64,000 nucleotides of DNA from Pelecanus crispus (Eukaryota > Chordata > Aves > Pelecaniformes > Pelecanidae): the NCBI RefSeq assembly GCF_030463565.1, contig NC_134662.1:6673001-6737000 (forward strand). Direction: 5' to 3'. This document shows positions 1-25,089 of the stretch, one piece after another. Each line of letters opens with the position of its first letter. Within the stretch, counting starts at the first letter, position 1. The translations under genes and the position numbers were made by a program. A model generated the notes under the pieces. It was not told the origin of the DNA, did not search any database, and saw only the letters and a list, made by a program, of their open reading frames with translations.

Positions 1-403
1 TCCCCAAACATTGAAGATTGTTCTAGCAACCAAGCCATTTTTTTTTAATTAAAAAAAAAAAAAAAAAAGAGGGGGCACAGGGGGCACTCTAAGAACTTTC
101 ATAATCATTAGCAGCCTTACCGGAAACACTTTGTAAGTCCATTAAAAAAATAATTCTGTGCTGATGAATGGCAGTTGGGGGGTAGGGGGGGAACCACAAA
201 GTTCAACATTTAGAACGAAAACAAAACCCACGAACATACAAAAGGATATTCCTTGAAGTTTATAGTTTTTTAAAAACAAGGAAGACTTTAAACTTTTTTA
301 GGGGTCCGGGAGAACAAAGACTACTTTTTTTTTTTTTAAATTAAGCCCATTGAAAACCCATTAATAAGTTTGAACAAAAGAAAATTAGAAGTGCTTTACA
401 GAA
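1..403 (-). other. UHRF1: UHRF1 3' UTR (may run off the window)
   Basis: AT-rich sequence downstream of the UHRF1 stop. On the minus strand the only poly(A)-signal-like hexamer is ATTAAA (plus-strand 44-49), beside an A/T run. No canonical AATAAA is present, so the true 3' end may lie left of the window. Confidence 0.6.
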
Positions 404-12986
<12,583 letters not shown>

Positions 12987-13159
12987 GGCGCCGGTCCTGT
13001 AGGCGGCGGGAGACAAGGGAACGGCGTTAAAACGACGGAACCCGCCGAGTCCGGCCCGCCGGGCGCCCTATCAATGAGACCGCTCAACCTACCGCGCCGC
13101 CCCGGCCCCGCCGCCCGGCCCGCCAGCCAGCCGGCCGGCCCGCCCTCCCCTGTGCCCCC

Positions 13160-13400
13160 CCCCCCCCACCCGCGCTATTGGTCGACAGCCCGGCCGGTTC
13201 CAGCATGGATTGGCTACTGGATGCTTAGTCCCGCCCCTCCCACGCCGAGCCTAACGGCTTTGGTTGCGCCCGTGCCTCTCTGCCGCCTCGCGGGCGCGCG
13301 CCAACTGTATCTCGCGCCACAATTGAAACGCTCCCTCCGCTCTCGCGGGGGGCCGCCCCCCCCGCCCTCCGCGGCTCAAGTCTCGCGAGATTATGCAAAT
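13160..13400. promoter_or_regulatory. Second promoter-like module in UHRF1 intron 1
   Basis: Contains inverted CCAAT boxes (CTATTGGTC and GGATTGGCT, about 13175 and 13209), E2F-like GCGCGCGCCAA (about 13293), the palindrome TCTCGCGAGA (13381-13390) and an octamer ATGCAAAT (13393-13400). TCTCGCGAGA is a known CpG-island core element bound by BANP. The module lies immediately 5' of the first coding exon and could start transcripts that need no upstream splice. Confidence 0.5.
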
Positions 13401-14078
13401 GACAGCGGGCGGCCTTAAAGGGGCCGTCACCGGCCGGCAGCCCCCACCCTCCCATCGCGGCCCGGTGGGAGGTCCCGGCGGGGAGGGGGGGGGCACGGGG
13501 ACACCGCGGGGCTGCCCATCGCGCGCCGAGCGCACCGGCGGCCGCAGCCCCGCGCTCACCCCGGCGAGAAGCGGGGGGGGGTAGGGGGGCTCGCTCTCCT
13601 TCCGAGCGCGGAAGGAACGGGGGGTGTCAGCGGCGCCCCCCGCACCCGGCCCGGCCGCCGCCGGCCCCGCCCGCATCACAGCCCCGAAAGCCAAGCGGGG
13701 CGATGCCGCGCCCCGCCACCGGCGCCGCCGGCCACCACCCCCTCGGTCACACCCCCCCTCCCGCGGTCCCGTTTCGGGGGCGGGGGGTCGGTCCCGCTGC
13801 CACGGCCCCCGAGCGACGCCTCCCGCCAAGCGGCACCGGAGCGCTCGCCCCGCCCGAGCCGGGAGCGGGGCAGCAGCGGACCCGCGCACCGCGCCCCGGC
13901 AGCTGTCACCGGCTCGGGCGGCCGCGGCGCCGCTGCTCGCAACGCCCCGGGCACGGGCAGCGACCCGGAGCGGGGGGAACCTCCCCCGGCCCGCCGCCAT
14001 CCTCCCCCCCCCGCTGCCACCGGCCGCTCCCCGTCCCGCGGCGGGCGGGGGCTGGCGGGGCGGCCCGGCGGGACTCAC

Positions 14079-14220
14079 CGGCGTGGCGGTGCTGGAGGCC
14101 GGTGCCGCGCTGCGCCCCGCGGCCGCCGCCCGCGCTCTCCCCGGGCTTTGGAGTTTGGCGCGGAAAAGCCCCGTGCGCGGCGGGCGCCCGCCCATTGGCC
14201 GCCGCTGGCGGGAACGAGCG
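14079..14220 (-). promoter_or_regulatory. UHRF1: UHRF1 main promoter and non-coding exon 1
   Basis: A consensus donor (GTGAGTCC, plus-strand 14071-14078) would splice an untranslated first exon, starting near 14150, to the acceptor at 12997-12998. At and above the likely start lie an E2F site (TTTGGCGCGGAAAA, 14154-14167), an inverted CCAAT box (ATTGG, 14194-14198) and a GGCGGGAA E2F-like site (14207-14214). This E2F plus CCAAT design is typical of S-phase genes, and UHRF1 is a known E2F1 target. The exact start site is inferred. Confidence 0.7.
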
Positions 14221-14601
14221 GGCGGGGCGGGGCCGCCGCCGCCTCCCGGGAGCGCCGCGCCGCGGGGGGGGCACGGGACTCCCGCCGGAACCGGCGCTCC
14301 CGGGGGCGGCCCCGGGGATCCCCGGTGGGCAGCGGCGCCCCCCGCTCCGCTGCCGGCGGTGGGGGGCAACCCCCCCCCCCCCCCCCCCAAAATCCCGAGG
14401 CGCCCGCGGCGGGCCGGCTCCGCCGCCGGGAAGGCCCCGCGCCCTCGGGGCCGGTTATTGTTCTAAAAACGGAGAGCCCTGCGAGCAGCCTGCGGCAGGG
14501 GAGACCCGAGCGATTCCCGCCCTGACAGCCGCCCTCGCAACGCACCCCCTCACCCGAGGGGTCCGTCCCACCCGGGGAGCTCCAGGCCCTGCTGTGATGC
14601 G

Positions 14602-14628
14602 AATAATCCGAATAATCCAAATAATCCG
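14602..14628. repeat. Three tandem copies of a 9-mer
   Basis: AATAATCCG, AATAATCCA and AATAATCCG in direct succession at the edge of the UHRF1 CpG island. A minor minisatellite seed. Confidence 0.8.
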
Positions 14629-17328
14629 CAAGAGGCCTCTAACTCCCCCAGGCCGTTAGCTCCAGCTCGCTTCTGGGGCTCGTGTACGGCCCCGCTCGTG
14701 AAAACGTGGCCCGGGTGACACGGCAGAGCCGTGCGCGTGGCTGCGGGAGCCGACAAAAAGGGCTGGTCCAGGAGGATGATTTTCCCCCAAACTACTAACG
14801 CTACGAGGAAATTCAACGTATAGGACGGCCGTCGGATGGAGTAAACTGTAAGCAGGGGATTACCGAGAGGTTTCTCAGAAGAGTCAGCTTCAAAAGAAGG
14901 ATAAAAGCATGAAAGTCGGTGGCTGGGGAGGAGAGACCCTGGGGTGGGAAAGCGGGAATGGCGGCAGGTTCGGCGCTGCCGGAATAGCTCCACCAACACT
15001 GCAACCTGCCAAGGCCCCACAGAGCCGCTGTCCTGCCTCTACGGACAAAGAGAACACGAGGCGCACTGAAGATAAATGCAAAACAGTATTTCCTGTGTTA
15101 TACCCCCCCTGCACCCACAGAGCTAACCTCTCACACTAAAAAATACAAAATCAGAGGGATGTGGCACCCTCCCACCCCCCCCCCCCCCCCGCGATTTGCA
15201 GACTGCTGTAGAGAATGCATACGGCACGCGAAAGCCTCCTAAGCAGCGTGCGCCTCTTCCTTATTCCCCTCCTTTCTCAGGATCTGTTGGGGATCCCACC
15301 GTTCAGCCGCAGATCGCAGGTTGGAAGTCACTGGCCTAGATTAGGTTAGTACCAAAGGTTAGGCACGTGTCAATGCACAAAAGCCTTGAATCTGACCTGC
15401 GACCTGCAGCAGTCAGGCTTCATTTCCTCCCAGATCCAAAGGCTTTGCCTTGCCAGAAAGTCATTTTTTCCCCCTGTAGATGCGCTATAGTCTTAACCTT
15501 GACCTGCCGCAGCAGCAAGCCCTCCCCACAGCCTGAGAGGGTTCTCAGATGTTACAGACCTGGCAGGGAGCAGCAGGAAAGGCTGAGTATCGGAAAAACG
15601 ACTGTCACCTGTATAAGGACAGGTCGCATGTCTAAAGCATGTTGGTTTTGGATCTCCTAGCCTAGAGTTCAAATTACTGTTGCTTACCAGCGTACCTGGA
15701 GCCATATTCTGTCACCCACGTAAGTCCCATTTCCAGAGGAGTGGAGAACCCACATCCCTCGTGACTTCCAGATGCAGGACAGTTTAACAACAGACTTTTA
15801 CTACCCTCTTTCAGACTTTTTTTCAGCATCACCCACACCTCTATAGAAGTGTCATAAGAAGCTCAAAAAAAGCCACTTTAAGATACAGACCTGACCCTTC
15901 TTTCCTTGAGTACTCTGCGCCCCATTAAGCTGACGCACCAGGACTGTGTATCTGAACAGTTAGCTATTCACGTCACACACACACTCGGGTGCCAAATATC
16001 TTTCTGATAGCACCTTACTGCCTTGCATTTGACCCTACCATATGCCCCATTAGGGTCCCGTCTCATGTCCATTTAAGAACTATATATACATGTATCCAAG
16101 TGCATAAAACACTTATGTCCTTTTACTCTTGGCCATTCCCATCACAGCACAGGGAACGTAGTCTTACTGTAAGACACAGGCTGTTCGAGGAAAAGGCTCC
16201 AGCCAGTTGCTGCATATGACTAGTAGCGTCCCTAGGACTATCAGAGTCAGAAAACAAGAAGCCCACTTTCTAGAGAAACTTTTACTCATTCAGTGAATCC
16301 ACATACTGCAAAAACTGTGCTGCATCCTACACACTGTTCAGTTGGGTCTACAAATCACTTAAAGTAAGGCTCAATTCGAGATCATTCTAGTAGTGGAACA
16401 TAGATTTCATTAGAGGTTAAATTATATACGCTCTCCTTTTAAGGTCCTCTCTTCTACTAAAACAAGAACATTGCCAGAGTAACTTACAGAGAACTTGGTG
16501 TCAGTGAGTTAAAGCCCTGGGAGCTTCAGGTTTCCAAAGACCGTCAGAAAAAAGAACATGACTTGGTTATGTTGCAGTGATCTAAGAGGCTGATGAGTTT
16601 TAGTTTCCTCCCTTTCAGATTGTGTGAGGCATTTCTTTTCTTTGGAGTTACAATTCTGATTGAAAACACTGTTCTGCCATCTGGTAAATGCCCCATGCTG
16701 TGAGGAAACAATATCTCGGTTCTCCTGCCAGCAGGGATATCCAGTTCAGTTTATGAAAACTTAAAGCATTGTTGAATTCATTTGCAAAAAGATGCAGTCA
16801 GCAAGACAAAATTCTAACAGTCTCGCAGCCCATGGAAATACTGTCCAAAGCGAAATTTTGGCACAGGTTTTAGGACAAACGAAAGCCCAGGCGTGCACAT
16901 AAGAACTGCCAGCTGATAAACATCATTAAAACAAGTCTTGGATGAAGAAGAATTGATAGCCTGTCTTATCGGTTCCGAGGGGGGCAAATTTATCCTTGGG
17001 TAGGCAGCACAGTCTCCTCGTTACAGCTACTATGATTCATAGTCCATCTCTTACAATGCCTTTACAGCACTTTCTGGGAAAAATAGCAGGGGCGCTGGTC
17101 CCATAAAACCACAAGAAGCATCACAAGAGGTACGAACATCCTAAATCTTTAAAAGGCCCATGGTAACAGCAAGTTGCTTAGCTTGCAGAAGGCTGGCTGG
17201 GTTCAGGAACGTGCACCTTTGACTTCCCCTTCAGCTAACCTCCCTGGCTCCCCTCCACACTCACCAGCTAGAGAGGCCACATCTGCTTTGTCCAAGGGAC
17301 TGGCTGTGGCTCTGAAATCATCCCAGCT

Positions 17329-17382
17329 ATAGAGAAGATGCACCTATAGAGAAGCAGCCATATACAGCTATAGGGAAGATCT
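17329..17382. repeat. Short degenerate tandem repeat
   Basis: Three copies of CTATAGAGAAG/CTATAGGGAAG, each followed by a variable spacer, within about 55 nt of the UHRF1-PLIN3 spacer. No function suggested. Confidence 0.55.
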
Positions 17383-20300
17383 CTTGCAAATCATGAAGGA
17401 CACATGAAAGACCAGGTAAGGGAAAGAGACTATTCTTGACACAGGCGGAAAAGATGCCAAGAACTGACCCTCTGCCCCAGCTAGCTATCCGATGGCTGGC
17501 CCATCGCTAACAGCTGAATGTCCTCATAAAAAATCATTGTTTGATGTGCAAAGAACTTAATTCTGTCTTCCACCTCTTCTAAGAGAAATAGTTTGGTTTT
17601 CATGGAGCTTGGAAATCAATGCTCAGATGTGGAAACCAGTGCAGGAAAACACGGGTCCCAAAGCAAAACCATCTGAGCTGGGGACACAGAGTGCTCATGT
17701 TCTCATCTAGGGCATTAACTTTCTACTACTCAACATCCATGAACTTCCATCACTTTGCTGAAACTTCTTCCTCTTAGTGTTTAAGTGACACTTTAACCAA
17801 ATTCTGCCATCTCTGCCCCGGGGTTTGCACTATGTTTCTCTTCTAGCACACGATACATTGTATGGCTTAGCCCCCTTGAGCCATAGGAAGTGCTCTGAGA
17901 GCCAGGACTCTCTGAACTGGGACAGCTGGTCAAATAAAATCAAGACAGCTAGAACACACCGCTTTTAACCATCTTTTGGCCTTCCTTGCAGCTACTAACA
18001 TTTATGCTTTTACATGCAAATATGTATTCTTTGTGTAGCTGCTCACAAGGACTAGTGATGATTCAGCCATGTCGCATGCAACACAGAGAGAGACTTTCCC
18101 CTAGGTTAAACAGCAGGGCCCATACGTAAGGTCAAGCAGTCTCAGTGGGTGTGTTCAAATTTCCACATGCATTGGGACAATACAGAGTCATGCTGCATCC
18201 AGCAACAGCAACTCACCAGATTTTGTTTTCCTCTCCCTCCGTGCAAGGCTCTTTGGTGATGGAAGCTGAACAAGAAGCAGTTTCTCTCTGCTGCTTCAGC
18301 AGAGAGGCTCTGTGATTCTTCAGATTTCCCTAGGGAAAAACATATTTGCCCCCGGTGAAACCACTGCCTGCACAATAGGTATCGGCAACAGGTTAAGCAA
18401 ATACATTTAAAACATGTTATTTATTTTGCACTCAGTTGTCCTGTATGAGATCTTCACCACTTCTCCGAAGACCAAAATGAAAGAGATGATGCTGGAGCCC
18501 AGGAAAAATGCTGCCCTCCTTAATGCTCCTACAATTTCCAAAATAATTGGGGTAAAGCTGGCCAAACTCCGAGACTGGGGAGTGCAAAGGAAGCCTGTGT
18601 TTCTGATGACTGGGGAAGCAAGAGTAGGGGTCTCAGCAATCACCTGAGATGGAGAGGACACACTTAGCAGGCCCAGATGACATCCGCTCTCTCATCTGTC
18701 AAAAACCAACCAGCATTATGTTAACCCACCCCACCTCTACCTAAGGTTATGAGGCAAAAGTGCAGCAGTAGAGGGAGAAGCAGATGGGTGTGTAGAAAAC
18801 CAGCCTGCAGCCTGCAAACCAGCAGAAAGGTGAACTGGAAGACTGGGAGAGCAGCCAAGAATCCATCAGGCTGTTCCCTGCAGTGAGGGCAAAGCCGGCT
18901 GCGGCTCAGGGCAGGAACCTGCCTGAGCTGCCGCCGCCTGCCTTTATGCTGGGGTAGGTAAGCTGCTGGCAGGGAAGCAGGGGCTGGGAAAGCCTCCAGG
19001 TGAGACGGGCAGCCAGGCAGCAGGAGACAGGCACGTCCTGTTTCTGCTGACGCAGGGCGAGGGCAGCAGAGAGCTGCAGCACGCCCCGAACTAGGACAGC
19101 GCTTTGAAGGTTTGGAGAGACCAGGGGGGTTGGCTGGGAGGCAAGAGCTGGGCTGAGGGTTTTGGCACCTCACTGGAGAATTGTTTTCAGAAGGCCATAG
19201 CACTTGGAAGGCCGTCGTCTTTGGAGATTGGCATGCAAAGACTGGTGAAAGAGACTAGCAGATGGGTAGCATAGGACAGTATCCAGCAAGGAGTCGTCTT
19301 CTGCCATGGCCCTGCCTCCATCACTCTGCTCTGGATCCAGACACCCAGCGCTGCAGGACCAGCTCAAGGACACCCAACGTTCCTTCAGACTGTGGCCTTG
19401 GACCAGGCTGCTGTGAGGAGCACCAACAACTGCTGCAGCTGACAGGAAGCCGGAGCGTGAGGGGGAAAGAGTGCTTCGAGTTGATGTGCCCAGCTAAAAC
19501 TATTTCTGCCAGTGCTACGCCAAGGACAACCCACTCCCAGCAAGGGGAAGTGGTGGAGCAGAGGAAGACCGGAACATGAGAAAGCAGGGTCTCCGGGAAG
19601 TGGAGACAGATGGGGCTGTCAGCAAACATCTTGTGGAGCCTTGCACAGCAATGAATGGCAAAGACCACAGGCTGATTTGTCCCCTCGCTGGGCTCCAGAC
19701 AACACCGTGCTGCAGATCCTAAAAGAGGAACACCTGAGCTCAACAGTACAGAGCTTCTCAAGCAGTCTGCTGGAAGCCCGAGGGCTTTGCTTGACTTAAC
19801 CAAGGAACAGAAATCAAAGCAACGCATGCCTCACCCTTGAATCATCTTTTCTCGTGCTTGTGTCTGCCCCGGGGAAGGTGACCATGGCATCATGGCAGGT
19901 TACTAATGGAGTAAATGCCATGGAAGATCAACAAGATCATTTCCTTTGCAGTAGATGAACACTTGCAGATGGGGCGCTTCAGTGTCACGTGTGGCCTCTG
20001 GTCCCCAAAGAGACGATGTCGAGCTGTGACGCACCACAGAGCAGGGAAAGGAATTGGGCCTAACAGTGGGGACTCAACACAAGGGCCTGATCCTCTGAAT
20101 CCTCCACATACCAGCATGCTTTCCTCTCAACAGAAATCCAAACAGGATTGGGACAACTGAGAAGCATGGAGCTGGAGAGGCCTTGTCCACATGCAGAGCC
20201 CAAGACACGGCTGAAGCCAGAGCTGTAAGCTAGCGACAGGGCTGCAGAGGAGCGGGGTTTCCTGGCTGCCGACAGGCACGGGAGACAGGGTTTACGTCTG

Positions 20301-21399
20301 GGGATCTCGAGAAGGATTCTGCCCCATGTCTTGATGATGCAGCATTTGCACAAAGGCCACAGTTACCGACACGATGCTGCCTTTTGTGGGAAGCGCTGCC
20401 CAGTGCCACAGGGCTCGTTCGCTCCAGCCAACACGACTGCCCTTCTCTTCCCCAAACATGCTTCTCTGTTTCCTCCTACACCCTTCCCACACCCACCAAA
20501 CTTCTTACAACTGATTTTATCTCAGCTTTAAGCATGTGGCATTTATACAGTAACAAGAATCACAGAAATGATCATGCAAACCTTTGCTCTGAAATTGCAA
20601 TCTCCACATTTTCAGTGTTCTGACATTGCAGGCAGGTCCACCACCGAGCAGGAACTCCAAGCATTGGTATTTTGACCTAGTATCTAAAGCCACACTTTAG
20701 TGATTAAACATTGGCTCATTAATTATAATCACCGGTTATCTCACTTGCAGCTTCTGCTCACATTCGTCTATGCCACATGAAGGTGTACCGTGCAGATAGT
20801 GCTGTTTTACCCACTTAGGTGATGAAATATAACCTGCCTCATGAGACTTTCACCATCGCCACCGCAGCTGGCCTCGCCTACTCAGGCACTTCACACCCAT
20901 GAACCAACTGACAATTTGCATCATTGACACTTTACCTGAGGATGCAGCTGCTGTCTATATACAGGCCAACATTCAGAAAAACATAGGAATAATTTACTGA
21001 CTCCTGGTTCCTGAAAAAGAAAAAAAAAGATATCACCAGATCTTCAGACAAGAACATCCACTCTTTCCCCTACACATATCGCAACATATAAGGGCCACCT
21101 TGTGACACCTGCTAAGCAGCTTCAGTTTTAGTACAAGACATTGAACACTTCAAAATTGCAATTTACCCTGTGAAGGGAATGAGATCAAAGGAGGGACCAT
21201 GAGTTTGTTAGATGAAAGGTTCCCAGGTGATGCTAGAATATGAAGTTCATGTCACACAGACAAACGTGCAAAAAGTCTTCTCAGCAGTGCACGTGGCAAA
21301 ACAAGAGACAAAAGCCACAATTTGTAGCTGGCGAAGTTCAGAGTGGACCTTAGGAGCTGCTTCTTCATTAGGCGCATAATGCAATACTGGATCCAATAC

Positions 21400-21558
21400 G
21401 CAGAGAGGCTGTGCGGGATCTCCATCCCTGGGAGTTTTCCAAGACTCAGCTAAATAAAGCCCACAGCTGACCTGACCTGGCGTTGCTAATAGAGCCGTCT
21501 CAAGCAGCAGGTTGGACTACCTGAGCTCCGGAGGTCTTTTCAGCCAACAACTCCAGAT
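21400..21558 (+). mobile_element. CR1 LINE 3'-end fragment
   Basis: Diverged match to the avian CR1 3' end. Recognisable landmarks in order are GGATCTCCATCCCTGGGAG, CAGCAGGTTGGACTAC, and AGGTCTTTTCAGCCAACAAC. No terminal ATTCTATG-type octamer is seen and the body is missing, so it is an old 5'-truncated copy. Confidence 0.75.
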
Positions 21559-23094
21559 AAGTCTGACTCAAGTAAGGAGGGGGATTCCTTTTAACCTCAA
21601 AGCTGAGAAGTGATAATTGTCTACATTTTTGTCAGCTTAACAGCATGTTTTCAAAAATCACTGACAACCTCCTGGTCCCACTGCCTTCATGGCTTTCGGT
21701 GGGCGATGCAGAAATGAGACCCAAGGTCTCCTGCATTCACCGGCCAAAAACAAGGTGACTCAATCAGTTTAATAGCTTTAGAAGACTTCAGATAATTCTT
21801 ACCTGTGCTTCAGTTTCCTCCCCCACTGATCTTGAAAACAGACAACAGGAAGCATAATTGATGGTTTCAAACCAGTTTTTGAGATCTGAAGATGAAAAGG
21901 CACAAATGGAAAAGCAAAGCATTAACTAAAATTTTCATTACTGTTACTGCTATTAAAAAGCCCAAACTTCCCCCAGCTAGGCTGAGTCCTGCACTGGGGT
22001 CCTCTGAAAGTATAACAACAAAACGCAACCCCTGTCTTGAAAATCGCAGCCAACTTGAGAAGAAACACGTTCACCACCACGTATTTGCTGTAGCCAGGCA
22101 AGGGCTGAGAGCAGGAGAACACGTCTTACTCCTTGGGTAGTTACAACACCCATGCTGCAGGGTAGGAGAGATTTGCCAAGAAAACACCGCAGCTGAGTGA
22201 TGTTTTCACATCACAGACCCCACGTCCTGCTTCTCTGGGGCTTCTTGACGTCTGCCATGCCATGCAAGGAGCAGCCTAAGAGCAGGCACAAGCGTGCTGA
22301 GCCCCACCACCCACACACAGACTTTTCGACTGCGCTACTGGCTGCTAACGCAGACGCTCTTTGGAAAAAGCCAAGCACAAGCGGCCTGCTGGCGCTGGCC
22401 GACCCTGCACGTGCCCATGTGGGGAGCAGGTCCCCGCACCTGAGGAACAGGGGCTGAACTCCTGCCCCAGCACCCTCTTTCCAACCAGCTCCAGCGCTAC
22501 GGCTCCTCCAGGCTGAGGACGTGTTTCACATCCACACTGCGGATGGCGGGCAAGGCCCGTGCTTGAACCCGCATCCCTAACAGCACAGACACACGTTTGT
22601 GAGCAGGGCTTTGCTACAGGGTTTGCAGGAATAGTTCAGTCTCTGGCCAGGCCTTTCTTGGCTCCCAGAAGCAAGGCAGTGTGTTTGGGCCGACATGGTG
22701 GCAAGCAGGATTATCCAGCTCAGACATTTAGCCGAATGGGCATGCAAGGGCATGGGAACAGGAGCGGTGCCTGCAGGCTGATGGACCGAGCCCATTTCAC
22801 AACGACGGGGCAGATCCCCATAGACTTCCAGCACCTGTGTCCCTCAGCACCCCGCCATGCCGGGGGGTGCATCCCTGTCCACAGCTGCTGGGGGGCAACG
22901 CACAGCATGGCCCCAAGGCCATGGACGGCCTCCAGCAGGGCCCTCTGGGATGCCCCGGCAGGTACGTCCCTCTTCGGGGGGACACACAGCAGCACCCCGC
23001 CACCCCACGGCCCCCAGGTCCCGGGGGGGCCCCCTCACCTGCCTCCCTCACCCCGCCCCACACACCCCTCCCACCCCTCCCTCTCCCATCCACT

Positions 23095-23225
23095 CCCCAT
23101 TGGCCAGGCCAGCACCTGCGGCATCCCGATTGGCTCCCTCAGCTGCTCGTCAGGCCTTTGGGGTATTTGTACGGGCGCGGCCCAGCGCTCCCTGTCTTGT
23201 CAGTGCTGGGGAGCGGAGGAGCCAG
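23095..23225 (+). promoter_or_regulatory. PLIN3: PLIN3 promoter and non-coding exon 1
   Basis: Two inverted CCAAT boxes (ATTGG at 23099-23103 and 23129-23133) precede a weak TATA-like TATTTGTA (23164-23171). A GC-rich leader follows, ending CCAG with donor GTAAGG at 23226. The next acceptor in the right orientation before the PLIN3 start codon is at 28251-28252. The start of transcription is inferred to lie near 23190. Confidence 0.6.
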
Positions 23226-25050
23226 GTAAGGCATGGCTGGAGGGGAGGTGTTCATGGGGTCTGGGGCCTGGCTGGGGGCCAGGGGGGACCCCCCAAGGCT
23301 GCCCCTTGCGTCCCCAGGGGCTCTGCAGCCCTTGCCTCGGGTGGCACTTTGCAGCCCTCCCAGGGATGGAGGGTGGAGGCTGGGCTCGGAGCTGGCTCCA
23401 TCCTTGGGGCCCTTGGCTCCTGGCCCTGGGGAGCACCGAGGCTAAAAAGTACCCGCTGAGGGGCTGTGTGCCCCCGGCAGTGCCCATGGGGAAGGCACAG
23501 AGCTGTGTGTCTTTTCCCCATCTGTGCGTGGGGGGTGTCTTGGCTTTTTGGGGCCCAAGGTGACATCTTATGGTGTCATGCTGCATCTGCTGTGCCTTGG
23601 GGAAGAGCTGAAGGGCTTCAAATCCTTCCCTAAAGGCTTCTTCCTAGCCCTGAGATGATGACTTGGTAACACTATGGGTCTCGGATTTGTGATGGCAGCT
23701 CCGGGTCTGTAAGCTCTTTTCTGCTTACTGCCTGATGAAGATCAAAGCTGCGTGAGGGGGTCCACGGGAGGTGGCTCTCCCACCCAGCCACGCAGGGACA
23801 GCACGTGATGGGCACCCTGGACATCACCGCTGACTTGCGCTGATGTTGGGGGAAGCGGTTCATGCCTCAGGAGGCAGACGGATCAGTTGGGCATTCCCTT
23901 CCTGTTGACAGTGCTGCCGGACCTGCCTGCAGCTATTTCACATGATCATTTGGTGTAGGCACGATAATAGTGCTAACGAAGGGGGTGCCTGGAGTGACAA
24001 GGTAACTTCTCTCTTGCTCAAGAGCACCGTGGCTCTGCAGACGGAGGCTGCAGCCACGCACGGCTCTGCCGGCTTGCTGGAGGGAGCACTTGGCAAACTA
24101 GCTTAGTGTTTCTCAAGACTAACAGGGTTCTTAAATGTGGTCATGACTACCTGAAACTGTGTATGGCTGTGAACAACTTAAAATTACTAAAGCTGGTTCT
24201 GCTGAAACTTCCAGATGAAACTGTGTGTTAAAGAGCAAGCAGAGTATTGCTTGCTCTGCAACTTACAGCTTCTGTCTGAAACAGAGAGGTCTGTCCTCGT
24301 GGAAGAATTGGTACATGGAAAGTACTAGAAAGCTGAGTAGCTGTTTTAAGTAAACTCGCTCCACTCTTTCCTAAAATATCTCCAAATACCAGTAGCTTGC
24401 ATAGCTTATACACTCACTGTCCCAAGGAATTTCCGACCTAGTAATGGCCGCTGGCTGTGGTGCTTAATTTCCACTGGATGTGGGGGAGAAACCCCTGCCT
24501 CCACCTGCAAAAGTGGCTTTAATCTTTGAGGTTCCCTAATGCTGATGGCTTCCAGAAAGCTTACATGGGCACCTCTGCCAGCAATTCTGAAACTAATGTC
24601 CTAAGGTCAATGATGAAAATCATCTGATCCTCATCCTAAAACTAACTCTGCCCTTGGGAGCATTTGCAAACGACTCCCTCAGTTGCGGGCAGTGGCATTG
24701 CCACTGCAGCAGACATCCTGTGACCCAGTTCTGCCGACTGCATTTATGGTAACTGGGGTATCGGTGGCAAATCTCAAAGAACGTAAATAAGTGCTTTAAC
24801 CACAAATTAATACCTCTGCCCTGATTGCCCTCCCTGCTCATATCTAAAGCACTAAATTTAGCTTTGTGTTTCTAAATGATCACTAAGGAATTGCCAGTTA
24901 AGCTATTGAACCAGGCATGCTAGCTATGGCTCAATCTGTCTTCCCAAGGTAAAACACGTTTGGAGGGGAAAAAAGCTTCCCGCACAACAAGATCCTACCT
25001 CTCTGCAGGACAAAATAAAAGCAGGCTACCTTCATGGGGCAGAGCTTCCT

Positions 25051-25089
25051 TCCACAGGAAAAATAAAAACCTTACACAAGTTAAAGAAC
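25051..25089 (+). repeat. Dispersed direct repeat, copy 1
   Basis: TCCACAG followed by AAAATAAAAACCTTACACAA and GTTAAAGAAC. It matches copy 2 at 26597-26634 at nearly every base, while the flanks are unrelated. Confidence 0.7.

Larger units (their letters stand above)
14650..23090. other. Spacer between UHRF1 and PLIN3
   Basis: About 8.4 kb with no recognisable coding exon on either strand. A C run lies near 15174-15192 and a CR1 fragment at 21.4 kb. Moderate-length ORFs (for example 18721-19203 minus and 19321-19827 minus) resemble no family I know and lack exon partners. Human ARRDC5 sits in this interval, but no arrestin-like sequence is visible. Confidence 0.6.

Noticed and set aside
13251-14390. 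Long minus-strand ORF of 379 codons in the UHRF1 CpG island
   Set aside because: Gly/Pro/Arg/Ala-only composition, no domain, and overlapping equally long ORFs on the other strand. This is what GC-rich DNA gives by chance.
13624-14659. Plus-strand ORFs of 280 and 318 codons
   Set aside because: They overlap the UHRF1 promoter, are compositionally biased and lie in the same CpG island; no recognisable protein.
18721-19827. Minus-strand ORFs of 160 and 168 codons in the UHRF1-PLIN3 spacer
   Set aside because: Cys/Ser/Leu-rich random-looking translations with no partner exons, and no similarity to ARRDC5 or any known family.
22559-23563. Plus-strand ORF of 334 codons
   Set aside because: It runs straight through the PLIN3 promoter, first exon and intron start, is Pro/Gly/Trp-rich and matches no family.
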